Source: Bradyrhizobium sp. CCBAU 051011 (GTDB taxonomy: Bacteria > Pseudomonadota > Alphaproteobacteria > Rhizobiales > Xanthobacteraceae). From it: DNA of 64,000 nt. Shown piece after piece: positions 1-9,302 of the stretch. The translations under genes and the position numbers were made by a program. Below the pieces are notes generated by a model. It worked only from the letters and a program-made list of their open reading frames with translations, was not told the origin of the DNA and ran no database searches. The DNA is taken from contig NZ_CP022222.1 of NCBI RefSeq assembly GCF_009930815.1, positions 4,444,501-4,508,500 of the forward strand. The letters are read 5' to 3'. Position 1 is the stretch's first letter. Each line of letters begins with the position of its first letter.

Positions 1-1
1 A

Positions 2-760
2 AACGGCCCTGTCTGCCGCGAAGGCATTTGGGGCCTAACGGCCACCGAAATGGGACAAACGGTGACCGCCGCATCGGTGAACTGGTACGCCGAGGAACGC
101 GAGCGAGCTACGCGGCATGCGCGCGAGGTTTTCGCGCAGGCCTGCGCGGTAGTCGGCATCCCGATGCTATCGGCGAACGACGAGCCCGGCAGCCCACTCG
201 CAGCATCCTGGCGCGAAGCCGAGGGATCGTATGTCGAAATCGCGGCGCAACGGGCCGCTGCCTTCGACCTAATCGTCGCCGCAAGCGCCACCGTGATGGA
301 ATCGTTCATGGCTATTGCCGAGCAATCGCTGCTGCAGACCCGTCGCCCCGTGCTGTTGGCGCCGGCTCGCCCGCAGAGCGATATGACCGACAGCGTGATG
401 ATCGCCTGGGACGAGAGCCCGGAATGCTGGCACGCGGTCTCGGCTTCTATACCGTTCATGCAACTCGCCAAATCAGTGCAGGTCATAAGCGTTGATCGGG
501 ACGCCAGCAATCGCCAAGCCTCGCAGGCGGAGGTGCTTGCCTATTTGCGCTGTCATGGCATCGGTGCGACCGCGCAGGTGGTTGCACCGGAATTGCGCTC
601 GGTGGGTGATACGCTGCTCGCGGCGGGGGCAGAGCATGAAGCCGGCCTGCTGATCATGGGCGCCTATTCCCATAGCCGCCTGCGCGAGATGCTTCTGGGC
701 GGGGCCACGCGCCACATCCTTAAGAACGCTTCGGCGCGCCCCGTTCTCTTGGCGCATTAG
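2..760 (+). CDS. Universal stress protein (UspA family), 5' end outside window
   Basis: This is the 3' part of a UspA-family gene. The frame is open to the left edge of the window, and the first in-frame ATG (50) has no convincing ribosome binding site, so the true start probably lies upstream. The last ~150 residues form a complete Usp domain. It ends in the family nucleotide-binding signature, seen as GAYSHSRLRE then GGATRHIL at about residues 203-223 counted from the ATG. The preceding segment (FDLIVAA, then RPVLLAP) reads like the end of a first Usp repeat, so the intact protein is probably a tandem two-domain Usp of roughly 280 residues. These are cytoplasmic ATP/AMP-binding proteins linked to stress and slow growth. 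The family call is secure; the specific role is not visible. Confidence 0.85.
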   Translation, partial: NGPVCREGIWGLTATEMGQTVTAASVNWYAEERERATRHAREVFAQACAVVGIPMLSANDEPGSPLAASWREAEGSYVEIAAQRAAAFDLIVAASATVMESFMAIAEQSLLQTRRPVLLAPARPQSDMTDSVMIAWDESPECWHAVSASIPFMQLAKSVQVISVDRDASNRQASQAEVLAYLRCHGIGATAQVVAPELRSVGDTLLAAGAEHEAGLLIMGAYSHSRLREMLLGGATRHILKNASARPVLLAH

Positions 761-1266
761 CCCTCGTCAGAGCGCAATCCCAGTCAGGTTGCCGCCGACG
801 CCAACGCTATGGCCTCACTCGCCGACGGCGGGTTGGGGGGCCGTGCGATTAATGCACCGACGCTGCCAAACGCATCGCCCTCCTCCCCAGCGAATTGGGT
901 CTCCCGAGTTCGGCATTTATGGCAGATCGTGGTCGGGTCGATTTGATCGGTGTCGGTTTGTGGCACCTTTGAGACATGCCGACGGACTCTGAACTTGTCT
1001 GCTTATCGGGATAGACCGGAAGTGCTTGGCGCTCCGTCAGAACGACGCGAATGACCCTCAACGGATAGGCGCGTTCAGTGCTCTTCATGAGAGCGCAGAC
1101 ATTTCCTGCCGTTAGCGTGTTCCGCTGCTACGCGCGGGAGCCGTTGCAGAGCAAATGACCGGTTACCATTCAGCGGCCTGAAGCTGAACTAGAATGGTGT
1201 TGAAGCCGTGCGCCTCTAGCATCCGATGGCTTGCCCTTCGAAGTGCAGGATCTGTTTGCGAAACTG
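761..1266. other. Non-coding stretch, probably decayed DNA
   Basis: No open frame here has coding character: those present are short, arginine- or proline-rich and lack ribosome binding sites. The segment near 965-1060 (around TGTCTGCTTATCGGGATAGA) and a related-looking piece near 1655-1685 (ATAGCGGACATCGATCA) remind me of degenerate intergenic sequence that recurs in Bradyrhizobium genomes. That is a recollection, not a computed match. No RNA gene or clear terminator was seen. Confidence 0.45.
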
Positions 1267-1455
1267 CTAGAAAAACGATTTGACCGTCAGCCCTGCTGCG
1301 CGGGCATCCTGTATGAATGTATGCGCTTCCTCATTGGACATTGTAAGGTCAACGCCGCCGAGGAATTTCTCTCCTTCGGGCGTGTTCGCACGGAACGTCG
1401 TCTCGTGTCTGCCTATATGAACCGTATAATCAATGTCGCTTGGTGCTTCGGGCAT
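1267..1455 (-). CDS. Small hypothetical protein (62 aa)
   Basis: I do not recognise this short gene. An upstream in-frame start at 1500 is possible, but the ATG at 1455 is preceded by a strong GAGGAGG six bases away, which decides the start. The product is acidic and soluble, with no signal peptide or membrane segment. It has alternating hydrophobic and charged residues (YTVHIGRHETTFRA, then an EEAHTFIQDARAAGLTV helix), which fits a small alpha/beta fold. It stands alone between two non-coding stretches. The strong ribosome binding site and balanced composition make it more credible than the other small frames around it. Confidence 0.5.
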   Translation of the reverse strand: MPEAPSDIDYTVHIGRHETTFRANTPEGEKFLGGVDLTMSNEEAHTFIQDARAAGLTVKSFF

Positions 1456-1881
1456 GGCATCCTCCTCGATCCCGAAGCGAGTATATTGTGTCCATTTCAA
1501 CCGCTCCTACAAGGCGGCAATTGCGAGATAACGCTGCGGCGCGGTCGATCGTGATTGTGGGGTGAGGAAGCGTGATCAGTATGTCTGCGGGCAGACCTGC
1601 CGTATTGATCCGCTTGTGGCACATCGCGTTACTTGGTTGCGATGCGGAGCTTGGTCGCTATCCGGAGCATAGCGGACATCGATCAGGCAGCGCCGATCAA
1701 GCTCGATTTTGAGTACGTACCCTGGTTCGAACGAACGTCGTCGATATCGCGGTTGCGAACACAGCGGCCGATCGCGGGGAATCGGCCGATCTCGATGCTT
1801 AGGACGCTTGTCACAATGGAGTTCCAGACCGTATCGTGACGTCGCGCAGCGAGCGCGGACGGGGCGATATCGGGGTTTTGC
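1456..1881. other. Intergenic region upstream of the acyltransferase gene
   Basis: About 430 bases without a supportable gene. The frames in it are shadows or arginine-rich. It must carry the promoter of the following acyltransferase gene, but no clear -35/-10 pair or operator could be singled out. It includes the ATAGCGGACATCGATCA piece mentioned for the previous gap. Confidence 0.5.
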
Positions 1882-3357
1882 ATGGGCTCGCAGGTAAGCT
1901 TGCCGCTCTGGGTCGTCGTCCTGATGGCGATCCTCGCAATCCTGGCGGCGCTGGATCGCATCCTGATTCCCAGCGTGCGCTGGGCGCTGCGGCGCCGCGC
2001 CAATCGTGCGATCGAGGAACTCAACACCAAGCTCAAACTTCGCATTCAGCCGTTCAAGCTGACCGAGCGTCAGGTGCTGATCGATCGGCTGGTGTTCGAC
2101 CCGGAAGTGCTGCGGTCGGCCGAGGAGTATTCGATCCAAACCGGCGTGCCGAACGAAGTCGCGATGGAAAAGGTGCGGCGCTACGCCCGCGAGATCGTTC
2201 CGGCGTTCAGCGCCTATGCCTATTTCCGCATCGGCACGCGGATCGCGCGCGCCGTTTCCCATATGCTGTACCGGGTGCGGATCGGCGTCCGCAATGACGA
2301 GGCGCTGGCCGCCGTCGATCCAGCCTCATCGGTGATCTTCGTCATCAACCATCGCTCGAACATGGATTACGTGCTGGTGACCTACGTCGCCTCGACCTCG
2401 TCGGCGCTGAGCTACGCCGTCGGCGAATGGGCCAAGGTGTGGGGCCTCAGCAATTTGATCCGCTCGATGGGCGCCTATTTCATCGCGCGCGATTCCGGCG
2501 AGGGGCTCTATCGCAAGGTGCTGTCGCGCTATGTGCACATGGCCACCGCTGCGGGCGTCACGCAGGCGATTTTTCCGGAGGGTGGGCTCAGCCGCGACGG
2601 CAAGCTGCGTCCGCCGAAATTCGGACTGCTGAGCTACATGGTGGCGGGCTTCGATCCGCACGGACCGCGCGACGTGGTGTTCATCCCGGTTGCCGTCAAC
2701 TACGACCGCGTGCTGGAAGACCGCATGCTGACTTCGGCGGCCAACACCGAGCCAGGAAAGAAGCCGGTGTTCGGCTTCAACTTTGCGACCTTTGCACGCC
2801 ATTTTTTCCGCCATATCTGGCTGGCCATGCGCGGCGAGTGGTATCGCTTCGGCTACACCTGCGTGAGTTTCGGTGTGCCGGTGTCGCTGCGAAACTATGT
2901 CGAGGCCAGGAAGATCGACTTTCGCGTTCTCGCAGCCGAGCCGCGCCGCCTCGAGGTCGAGTGGCTCGGCAACGAACTGATGGAGGCCGTTGGCCGCGTG
3001 GTGCCGGCGCTGCCGGTATCGCTGGTCTCGACCGCGATCCTTGCGGCTGGCGACCAGCCGCTGACGCTGTTCGAAATCAAGGGCCGCGTTTCGGCGCTCA
3101 TAGGCGATCTCGAACGACTGGGAAGCTACGTTCACATCCCGCGCGCCGACCGCGACTACGCCATCTCCGTCGGCTTGCGGATGCTGACGCTGCGCCATCT
3201 GGTCATCGAGACCGACGACACCTACCGCGCCAACCCGAAAGAGCTCGGACTGTTGCACTACTATGCGAACGCGATTGTTCATCTGTTCAAGGGTGAGGAG
3301 GCGAATATCGGCGGCGATGTCGCTGCGCGGTGGACGGAGAGGGTTGCTCCCCCGTAG
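1882..3357 (+). CDS. Glycerol-3-phosphate/lysophosphatidate acyltransferase (PlsB-like)
   Basis: The product is 491 residues long. An N-terminal membrane anchor (about residues 7-27) is followed by a PlsB/PlsC acyltransferase domain. The four family blocks are visible in order: NHRSNMDYVL (catalytic His-x4-Asp, about residues 155-164), GAYFIARDSGEGLYRKVL, IFPEGGLSRDGKLRPPK (Glu-Gly substrate motif) and IPVAVNYDRVLED. The length and the ARDSG and EGGLSRDGKLRPPK blocks are closer to PlsB than to the ~250-residue PlsC proteins. The expected role is to esterify an acyl chain onto glycerol-3-phosphate or its lyso-derivative at the inner membrane, in phospholipid synthesis. The substrate position cannot be read from sequence. 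The gene is monocistronic, with a palindromic repeat starting at its stop codon. Confidence 0.82.
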   Translation: MGSQVSLPLWVVVLMAILAILAALDRILIPSVRWALRRRANRAIEELNTKLKLRIQPFKLTERQVLIDRLVFDPEVLRSAEEYSIQTGVPNEVAMEKVRRYAREIVPAFSAYAYFRIGTRIARAVSHMLYRVRIGVRNDEALAAVDPASSVIFVINHRSNMDYVLVTYVASTSSALSYAVGEWAKVWGLSNLIRSMGAYFIARDSGEGLYRKVLSRYVHMATAAGVTQAIFPEGGLSRDGKLRPPKFGLLSYMVAGFDPHGPRDVVFIPVAVNYDRVLEDRMLTSAANTEPGKKPVFGFNFATFARHFFRHIWLAMRGEWYRFGYTCVSFGVPVSLRNYVEARKIDFRVLAAEPRRLEVEWLGNELMEAVGRVVPALPVSLVSTAILAAGDQPLTLFEIKGRVSALIGDLERLGSYVHIPRADRDYAISVGLRMLTLRHLVIETDDTYRANPKELGLLHYYANAIVHLFKGEEANIGGDVAARWTERVAPP

Positions 3358-3361
3358 GGTA

Positions 3362-3444
3362 GGGCAAAGGCGCGCCAGCGCCGTGCCCACCATGTATGCA
3401 ACCGCGAGCGCGCCGCCTGGTGGTGGGCACGCTTCGCTTTGCCC
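3362..3444. repeat. Palindromic intergenic repeat (GGTGGGCA / TGCCCACC type)
   Basis: The arms GGGCAAAGGCGCGCCAGCGC followed by CGTGCCCACC (3362-3391) and GGTGGGCACGCTTCGCTTTG followed by CCC (3422-3444) are imperfect inverted complements, with about 30 bases between them. This REP-like unit starts right after the acyltransferase stop codon. It could fold as a transcript hairpin and stabilise or end the upstream message. Confidence 0.7.
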
Positions 3445-3480
3445 ACCGGACGTCTGCTGCCGACGGAGCTCTGCATCCAC

Positions 3481-3564
3481 CGTCATTGCGAGGAGCGAAG
3501 CGACGAAGCAATTCATCTATCTCCGCGTCGAAATATGGATTGCTTCGCTTCGCTCGCAATGACG
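3481..3564. repeat. Palindromic intergenic repeat (CGTCATTGCGAG type)
   Basis: CGTCATTGCGAGGAGCGAAG, continuing to GAAGCAAT (3481-3512), pairs with ATTGCTTCGCTTCGCTCGCA continuing to ATGACG (3539-3564). I recall this as a very common alphaproteobacterial mobile palindrome. A shorter GC hairpin follows at about 3591-3607 (CCCCGCCTGCGCGGGG). Confidence 0.7.
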
Positions 3565-3637
3565 CGGATAGGTCGCGGCGTACTGGATACCCCCGCCTGC
3601 GCGGGGTATGACGGTCCGGGGCCTTCCTTGCAAAAGC

Positions 3638-3651
3638 TTGAAGTTTAAAAT
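3638..3651. promoter_or_regulatory. Putative operator, site 1 of the anthranilate-locus regulon
   Basis: TTGAAGTTTAAAAT matches 11 of 14 positions of TTTAAGCCTAAAAT, the sequence shared exactly by the sites at 5448 and 15257. It ends 34 bases before the SDR start, where an operator overlapping a promoter would be expected. Confidence 0.5.
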
Positions 3652-3684
3652 ATATGCTGAACCTTCATCCTGGAGGCCTGACCG

Positions 3685-4446
3685 ATGTCCCAATTGTCGC
3701 GTTCCTCCCATGCGCTCGTCACCGGTGGCGGGCGGGGCATTGGTCTTGCGATATCGGCGGCGCTGTCGAAGGCCGGTGCGACGGTCACGGTGCTCGGCCG
3801 CAACCGCGCGACGCTCGATGAAGCCGTTGCATCCGGCGTAGCACAGTTCGCGGCCATGGCCGATGTCGCCGACCAGGCGTCGGTCAAATCGGCCGTTACG
3901 GAAGCGGCCGCGCGGCAACCGATCGACATCCTCATTGCCAATGCGGGCGCGGCGGAGTCAGCGCCGTTCGGCCGTTCCGATGCGGCATTGTTCCAGCGGA
4001 TGATGGACGTCAATTTCATGGGTGTGGTCCATGCCGCGCAGGCGGTCCTGCCTGGAATGGTGGAACGCCGCCGCGGGCGGATCATCGCCGTCGCGTCTAC
4101 TGCGGGGCTCAAGGGCTACGCCTATGTCTCGGCCTACAGCGCGGCGAAGCACGCCGTCATCGGACTCGTCCGTTCACTGGCGCTGGAGACGGCGAAGAGC
4201 GGCGTCACCGTCAACGCCGTCTGCCCCGGCTTCACCGAAACCGACCTGCTCGAAGGCTCGATCGACAACATCATCAAGAAGACTGGGCGCAGCCGCGAGC
4301 AGGCGATCGCCGAACTGGCAAAGCACAATCCACAAGGACGCCTCGTCGCGCCGTCAGAAGTGGCCGACGCCGTGCTGTGGCTGTGCGGCGAGGGCGCAGG
4401 CGCCATCACCGGGCAGGCTATTGCCGTGGCAGGCGGAGAAGTCTGA
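3685..4446 (+). CDS. SDR-family NAD(P)-dependent oxidoreductase
   Basis: A classical short-chain dehydrogenase of 253 residues. TGGGRGIG (residues 13-20) binds the cofactor, NAG is at 86-88, and the catalytic Ser138, Tyr151 and Lys155 (SAYSAAK) are all present, followed by the NAVCPG motif. The start has GGAGG nine bases upstream. It is followed after 41 bases by an enoyl-CoA hydratase in the same direction and preceded by operator site 1. I therefore infer a 3-hydroxyacyl-CoA dehydrogenase-type step in breakdown of the alicyclic product of anthraniloyl-CoA reduction. The class is certain; the substrate is inferred from context only. Confidence 0.8.
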   Translation: MSQLSRSSHALVTGGGRGIGLAISAALSKAGATVTVLGRNRATLDEAVASGVAQFAAMADVADQASVKSAVTEAAARQPIDILIANAGAAESAPFGRSDAALFQRMMDVNFMGVVHAAQAVLPGMVERRRGRIIAVASTAGLKGYAYVSAYSAAKHAVIGLVRSLALETAKSGVTVNAVCPGFTETDLLEGSIDNIIKKTGRSREQAIAELAKHNPQGRLVAPSEVADAVLWLCGEGAGAITGQAIAVAGGEV

Positions 4447-4487
4447 TCGGCCGCCATATTGATAACGATTGAATTCAGGGAGAGATC

Positions 4488-5324
4488 ATGAGCAAGCCCG
4501 CAAACCCCGTCACGCTGCCGCTGGCGGATTATTCGCCGAAGCATTTTCTGCTCGCTGTCGTCGATCGCGTCGCGACCGTCACGCTGAACAGGCCCGAGCG
4601 AAAGAATCCGCTGACCTTCGAAAGCTATCGCGAGCTCACCGATTTCTTCCGCGCCTGCGCGATGGACGATGAGGTCAAGACCGTCGTCGTGACCGGCGCG
4701 GGCGGCAATTTTTCGTCCGGCGGCGACGTGTTCGAGATCATCGGTCCCTTGATCCAGATGGATACCAAGGGATTGACCGCCTTCACGCGCATGACCGGCG
4801 ATCTGGTGAAGGCGATGCGCGCCTGCCCGCAGCCGATCGTGGCCGCCGTCGAAGGCATCTGCGCCGGCGCGGGCGCGATCATCGCGATGGCGTCCGACCT
4901 GCGGCTGGCGGCCACCGGCGCCAAGGTAGCGTTCCTCTTCAACAAGGTTGGGCTCGCCGGCTGCGACATGGGCGCCTGCGCGATCCTGCCGCGCATCATC
5001 GGCCAGTCGCGCGCATCGGAACTGCTCTATACCGGCCGCTTCATGACGGCGGAGGAGGGCGAGAAATGGGGCTTCTTCTCCAGGATCGTCACCCCGGAAC
5101 AGGTGTTGCCGCAGGCGCAACTGTTGGGCAAGCAGATTGCCGAAGGGCCGACTTTCGCCAACACCATGACCAAGCGCATGCTGGCGATGGAATGGGCGAT
5201 GTCGGTGGAAGAGGCGATCGAGGCCGAAGCCGTGGCCCAGGCGCTCTGCATGACCACGGAAGATTTCAATCGCGCGTTCGAGGCGTTTTCGAACAAGCGG
5301 ACCCCGGCGTTCCAGGGAAGTTGA
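4488..5324 (+). CDS. Enoyl-CoA hydratase/isomerase family protein
   Basis: A crotonase-fold protein of 278 residues. The oxyanion-hole segments are visible: [12 protein letters not shown] in the first half and [20 protein letters not shown] in the second, with a C-terminal helical trimerisation region. A GGGAGAG ribosome binding site precedes the ATG. It is probably co-transcribed with the SDR just upstream. The pair fits beta-oxidation-like hydration and oxidation, or hydrolytic ring opening, of the cyclohexene-carboxyl-CoA formed from anthraniloyl-CoA. No acyl-CoA dehydrogenase or thiolase is present in the window, so further steps must be encoded elsewhere. Crotonases are diverse, so the exact reaction remains open. 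Confidence 0.82.
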   Translation: MSKPANPVTLPLADYSPKHFLLAVVDRVATVTLNRPERKNPLTFESYRELTDFFRACAMDDEVKTVVVTGAGGNFSSGGDVFEIIGPLIQMDTKGLTAFTRMTGDLVKAMRACPQPIVAAVEGICAGAGAIIAMASDLRLAATGAKVAFLFNKVGLAGCDMGACAILPRIIGQSRASELLYTGRFMTAEEGEKWGFFSRIVTPEQVLPQAQLLGKQIAEGPTFANTMTKRMLAMEWAMSVEEAIEAEAVAQALCMTTEDFNRAFEAFSNKRTPAFQGS

Positions 5325-5332
5325 AGAACCAT

Positions 5333-5417
5333 GTAGCCCGGGTGGAGTGCAGCGAAACCCGGGACCACAGCCTTTCAGGCGAGAATCCCGGGTTGCGCTT
5401 CGCTTCACCCGGGCTAC
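5333..5417. repeat. Palindromic intergenic repeat (GTAGCCCGG type), copy 1
   Basis: GTAGCCCGGGTGGAGTGCAG, continuing to AAACCCGGG (5333-5363), is the inverted complement of CCCGGGTTGCGCTTCGCTTC, continuing to GGGCTAC (5387-5417). A second copy of the same family is at 9303-9385. It sits between the hydratase stop codon and operator site 2. Confidence 0.75.
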
Positions 5418-5447
5418 GGGTAACCAACGGCCCCCTTGCCAAAAATT

Positions 5448-5461
5448 ATTTTAGGCTTAAA
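5448..5461. promoter_or_regulatory. Putative operator, site 2 (exact consensus)
   Basis: ATTTTAGGCTTAAA is the exact reverse complement of TTTAAGCCTAAAAT found at 15257-15270. With flanks the two sites agree at 22 of 25 positions (5444-5468 against 15251-15275). It lies 43 bases before the start of the anthraniloyl-CoA monooxygenase/reductase gene, behind an AAAAATTATT tract. Confidence 0.7.
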
Positions 5462-5504
5462 GTAATTTCCGGACGAGCCCGACAGCCTGTTTCGGAGGCG
5501 GCAG

Positions 5505-7853
5505 ATGAAGATCGCGATTATCGGCGGCGGACCGGCCGGTCTCTATGCCGCGATCCTCTTGAAAAAGCAGCGGCCGCAGGCCGAGATCACGGTCTATGAG
5601 CGCAACCGCGCCGACGACACCTTCGGCTTCGGCGTGGTGTTCTCCGACGCCACGCTGGACAATTTCGAGAAATACGATCCGCCCAGCTATCGCCGCATCA
5701 CCGAGGAATTCGCCTATTGGGACGACATCGCGGTGCATTTCCGCGGCACCGTGCATCGCGTCGGCGGCAACGGATTTTGCGGCTGCTCGCGCCGGACGCT
5801 GCTGCTGATCCTGCAGGAGCGCGCCCGCGAACTCGGCGTCACGCTGTTGTTCGAAACCGACATCGATGACGAAGCCCGCTTCGCCGATACCGATCTGATC
5901 GTGCTCGCCGATGGCATCAACAGCCGCTTCCGCGACAAGCACATCGAGCATTTCCAGCCGCAGGTCGACCTCCGTTCCAACAAGTTCGCCTGGATGGGCT
6001 CGACCCGGCCGCTCGACGCCTTCACTTTCATCTTCCAGGAGACCGAGTGGGGGCCGTTCATCGCCCATGCGTATCAATACGAGGCGGGACGCTCGACCTG
6101 GATCTTTGAGACCGATGCGGAGACTTTTAAGCGCGCCGGCCTCGAAGGCCTGGATGAACAGCAATCCGCCGATCGGATGGCCAAGATTTTCGACTGGTTC
6201 CTCGACGGCCATCCGCTGCTGATCAACCGCTCGATGTGGCGCAATTTCCCGATGATCCGTAGCCAGCGCTGGGTCAAGGGCAACATGGTGCTGCTTGGCG
6301 ACGCCAAGGCGACCGCGCATTTCTCGATCGGTTCTGGCACCAAGCTCGCGATGGAAGATGCGATTGCACTGGCTGACGCGATGGCGCAGGCGCCGACCGT
6401 CGACGCGGCGTTGCAGACCTACGAGCACGGCCGGCGCGAGGAGGTCGAGAAGACCCAGCACGCGGCCGACGTGTCGCTGGTCTGGTTCGAGCATGTCGAC
6501 CGCTTCTGGGATTTCGATCCCGTGCAGTTCGCATTCGGCGTCATGACCCGCGCCAAGGCGATCACCTACGATAACCTCACGCTGCGCGCGCCGGGGTTCG
6601 TCCGCGAGGTCGACAAGGCATTTGCCAAGCAGGTGCGTGGCAAGGGCTTTGATGTCGATGTCGACAAGCCGGTCGCGCCGATGTTCCAGCCGTTGAAGCT
6701 TCGCGAGATGGAGGTCAAGAACCGCGCGGTTGTCTCGCCGATGTGCATGTACTCGGCGAAGGAGGGCGTACCGACCGATTTCCATCTGGTGCATTACGGC
6801 TCGCGCGCGATCGGCGGCGCCGGCCTGATCTTCACCGAGATGACCTGCGTCGGCCGCGATGCCCGCATCACGCCCGGCTGCGCCGGCTTATGGAACGACG
6901 AGCAGCAGGCCGCCTGGACGCGGATCGTCGATTTCGTGCACGCCAATTCTGCTGCCAAGATCTGCCTGCAGCTCGGCCATGCCGGCCGCAAGGGCGCGAC
7001 CAAATTAATGTGGGAGGGAATGGACCGGCCGCTGGAGCAAGGCGGCTGGGACGTGATCTCGGCGTCGCCGTTGCCTTACTTCCCCGACAGCCAGGTGCCG
7101 CGCGAGATGGATCGTGCGGCAATGGACCACGTCAAGCAGGAGTTCGTGGCGGCCACCTTGCGCGGCGCGGCCTGCGGCTTCGACATGCTCGAGATGCACT
7201 GCGCCCATGGCTATTTGCTGGCGAGTTTCATCTCGCCGCTGACCAATCAGCGGACGGACGAATATGGCGGCACGCTCGCCAACCGGCTGCGCTATCCGCT
7301 GGAAGTGTTCGAGGCGATGCGCGCGGCGTGGCCGGCGCACAAGCCGATGTCGGTTCGCATCTCCGCGACCGACTGGGCCGCGGGCGGCATTACCGGCGAC
7401 GACGCGGTCGCGGTTGCGCGCGCCTTCGGCGAGGCCGGCGTCGATCTGGTCGATGTCTCCACCGGCCAGACCGTGCGTGACGCGCAGCCGATCTATGGCC
7501 GCATGTTCCAAACGCCGTTCTCAGATCAGGTCCGTAACGAGGCCCGGGTCGCCACCATGTGCGTCGGGAACATCACGACCGCGGATCAGGTGAACACAAT
7601 TCTCGCCGCTGGTCGCGCCGATCTGGTGGCGCTCGGCCGGCCGCATCTGGTCGATCCGTCCTTCACGATGCGGGCGGCGGCCTGGTATGGCGCCGATGTC
7701 GCCTGTCCGCCACAATATCTGCCCGGCAAGGAACAAATCTTCCGCAACAGCGTGCGCGACCGGCAGGATTTTGAAGACCTCAAAATTAAGGGTAAGCCGA
7801 AAACCCGCGCCGAGTTGAAAGCCGAAGCGACAAAGCCGCTTGCAGCCGAATAG
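5505..7853 (+). CDS. Bifunctional anthraniloyl-CoA monooxygenase/reductase (FAD hydroxylase fused to Old Yellow Enzyme domain)
   Basis: A 782-residue fusion. Residues ~1-380 are a flavin-dependent aromatic hydroxylase: [12 protein letters not shown] at 4-15, a [17 protein letters not shown]-binding block at ~265, and LADGIN in between. From about residue 385 ([16 protein letters not shown]) to the end is an Old Yellow Enzyme-type FMN reductase, with QLGHAGRKG and a GRPHLVDP phosphate-binding end. This architecture is characteristic of 2-aminobenzoyl-CoA monooxygenase/reductase (EC 1.14.13.40 type) and of the related salicylyl-CoA 5-hydroxylases. It would hydroxylate and then reduce the ring of anthraniloyl-CoA to 2-amino-5-oxocyclohex-1-ene-carboxyl-CoA. 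A kynureninase and a CoA ligase in the same locus favour the amino substrate. GGAGG precedes the ATG. Confidence 0.9.
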   Translation: MKIAIIGGGPAGLYAAILLKKQRPQAEITVYERNRADDTFGFGVVFSDATLDNFEKYDPPSYRRITEEFAYWDDIAVHFRGTVHRVGGNGFCGCSRRTLLLILQERARELGVTLLFETDIDDEARFADTDLIVLADGINSRFRDKHIEHFQPQVDLRSNKFAWMGSTRPLDAFTFIFQETEWGPFIAHAYQYEAGRSTWIFETDAETFKRAGLEGLDEQQSADRMAKIFDWFLDGHPLLINRSMWRNFPMIRSQRWVKGNMVLLGDAKATAHFSIGSGTKLAMEDAIALADAMAQAPTVDAALQTYEHGRREEVEKTQHAADVSLVWFEHVDRFWDFDPVQFAFGVMTRAKAITYDNLTLRAPGFVREVDKAFAKQVRGKGFDVDVDKPVAPMFQPLKLREMEVKNRAVVSPMCMYSAKEGVPTDFHLVHYGSRAIGGAGLIFTEMTCVGRDARITPGCAGLWNDEQQAAWTRIVDFVHANSAAKICLQLGHAGRKGATKLMWEGMDRPLEQGGWDVISASPLPYFPDSQVPREMDRAAMDHVKQEFVAATLRGAACGFDMLEMHCAHGYLLASFISPLTNQRTDEYGGTLANRLRYPLEVFEAMRAAWPAHKPMSVRISATDWAAGGITGDDAVAVARAFGEAGVDLVDVSTGQTVRDAQPIYGRMFQTPFSDQVRNEARVATMCVGNITTADQVNTILAAGRADLVALGRPHLVDPSFTMRAAAWYGADVACPPQYLPGKEQIFRNSVRDRQDFEDLKIKGKPKTRAELKAEATKPLAAE

Positions 7854-7879
7854 GCCGAATGGCAGGCTCAGACTCTATC

Positions 7880-8022
7880 CCTCTCTCTCCCCGCCTTTCG
7901 CGGGGAGAGGGTCGGGGTGAGGGGCTTTCTCCGCGAGCAGTGAACGCGGCGAGTGCAGTATCCCCTTACCCGGATCGCAAGGGCGATCCGACCTCTCCCC
8001 CGCAAGCGGGCGAGGTTGAGGG
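7880..8022. repeat. Palindromic intergenic repeat (CTCTCCCCG type), copy 1
   Basis: CTCTCTCCCCGCCTTTCGCG continuing to GGGAGAGG forms a hairpin. The distal part (CCTCTCCCCCGCAAGCGGGC continuing to GAGG) is a second related hairpin. The same family appears at 56960-56997 and 62837-62986. It separates the monooxygenase/reductase from the next flavoprotein gene. Confidence 0.7.
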
Positions 8023-8040
8023 AAGAGAGTGGAGTAGCGC

Positions 8041-9294
8041 ATGAAAGCACTCATCGTCGGAGGCGGCATCGGAGGCCTCACCACCGCGCTGATGTTGCGC
8101 GCCCGCGGCATCGATTGCGAACTGTTCGAACAGTCCGACAGCATCCGCGAACTCGGCGTCGGCATCAACACGCTGCCGCATGCGATCAGGGAATTGACGG
8201 GCCTCGGGCTATTGGACCGGCTCGATGCGGCGGCCATCCGCACCGATCAATTGTATTACCTCAACCGCCACGGCCAGGAAGTCTGGCGCGAGCCGCGCGG
8301 GCTCGATGCCGGCCACGACGTGCCGCAATTCTCGGTTCATCGCGGCCGCCTGCAGAGCGTGATCCACCGCTCCGTCGAGGAACGGCTTGGTCATGAGGCG
8401 ATCCACACCGGCTGCCGTCTCGGCGCATTCGCGCAGCATGAGGGCGGCGTGGTCGCGCACTTCTTCGACCGCAGCGGCGCCCATGTCAAAACCGCGCGCG
8501 GCGATATTCTGATCGGCGCCGACGGCATTCATTCGCGTGTACGCGAGGTGCTGTTTCCGGACGAGGGGCCGCCGTGCTGGAACGGGCTGATGCTGTGGCG
8601 CGGCGCGCGCGACTGGCCGGCGTTCCTGACCGGCCGCTCGATGATCGTGGCCGGCGGGCTGAACGCCAAAGTGGTGATCTATCCGATTGCGGAAGGATCG
8701 AGCCCGTCGAGCCGGCTGACCAACTGGGCCGTCATGGTGAGGATCGGCGACGGTAACGCGCCGCCACCGCGCCGCGAGGATTGGTCGCGGCCCGGCAAGC
8801 GCGAGGAACTGATGCCGCATGTCGAGCGGTTCAAGGTGCCGCACGTCGACGTGCGCAGCCTGATCTCGGCGACGCCGGAATTTTATGAATATCCGTGCTG
8901 CGACCGCGATCCGCTGCCGTACTGGACCTGGGGCCGGGTGACACTGCTCGGCGATGCCGCGCATCCGATGTATCCGGTCGGATCGAACGGCGCGTCGCAG
9001 GCGATTCTCGATGCCCGTGCGCTGGCCGACGAACTGGCGCGTAGCGAACATCCGCGTCAGGCGCTGGTGGCCTATGAGCAGAAGCGCCTGCCGATGACGG
9101 CGGAGATCGTGCGCGCCAACCGCCGCGGCGGTCCCGAAGGCGTAATCGACGCCGTCGAGCAATTGGCGCCGGATGGCTTTAGCGATATCGAGAAGGTGCT
9201 GAGCCACGCCCAGCGCGAGGCGATCGTCCGCGGTTATGCTTCCAAGGCCGGCTTTGCGGCGCCGCCGCTGGGATTGGCCGCAGTTCGGGGGTAA
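8041..9294 (+). CDS. FAD-dependent aromatic monooxygenase (PhzS/salicylate-hydroxylase type), substrate unknown
   Basis: A 417-residue single-component flavoprotein hydroxylase. It has GGGIGG (residues 7-12), a DG-motif ILIGADGIHSRVR (~158-170) and a C-terminal GDAAHPMYPVGSNGASQAI FAD-binding block. The overall pattern resembles flavin-dependent oxidoreductases related to 5-methylphenazine-1-carboxylate monooxygenase more than kynurenine 3-monooxygenase. It has no C-terminal membrane region of the KMO kind. It lies in the same direction as the anthraniloyl-CoA enzyme, 187 bases downstream and behind a repeat, so it may be the distal gene of that unit. I infer ring hydroxylation of an anthranilate- or indole-related compound; the substrate cannot be named from sequence. 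Confidence 0.75.
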   Translation: MKALIVGGGIGGLTTALMLRARGIDCELFEQSDSIRELGVGINTLPHAIRELTGLGLLDRLDAAAIRTDQLYYLNRHGQEVWREPRGLDAGHDVPQFSVHRGRLQSVIHRSVEERLGHEAIHTGCRLGAFAQHEGGVVAHFFDRSGAHVKTARGDILIGADGIHSRVREVLFPDEGPPCWNGLMLWRGARDWPAFLTGRSMIVAGGLNAKVVIYPIAEGSSPSSRLTNWAVMVRIGDGNAPPPRREDWSRPGKREELMPHVERFKVPHVDVRSLISATPEFYEYPCCDRDPLPYWTWGRVTLLGDAAHPMYPVGSNGASQAILDARALADELARSEHPRQALVAYEQKRLPMTAEIVRANRRGGPEGVIDAVEQLAPDGFSDIEKVLSHAQREAIVRGYASKAGFAAPPLGLAAVRG

Positions 9295-9302
9295 TCAAAC
9301 CC

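Noticed and set aside
3362-3620. Possible CRISPR or phage attachment site
   Set aside because: The repeats are inverted pairs, not regularly spaced direct repeats, and no cas, integrase or tRNA gene is nearby.
5457-6794. Open frame of 445 codons antisense to the anthraniloyl-CoA monooxygenase/reductase
   Set aside because: No family pattern, and the plus-strand fusion enzyme is unambiguous.
8041-9294. Possible kynurenine 3-monooxygenase
   Set aside because: The FAD motifs fit single-component aromatic hydroxylases of the PhzS type, and the C-terminal region of KMO is absent. It also stands apart from the kyn genes, so the 3-hydroxykynurenine branch is not supported.
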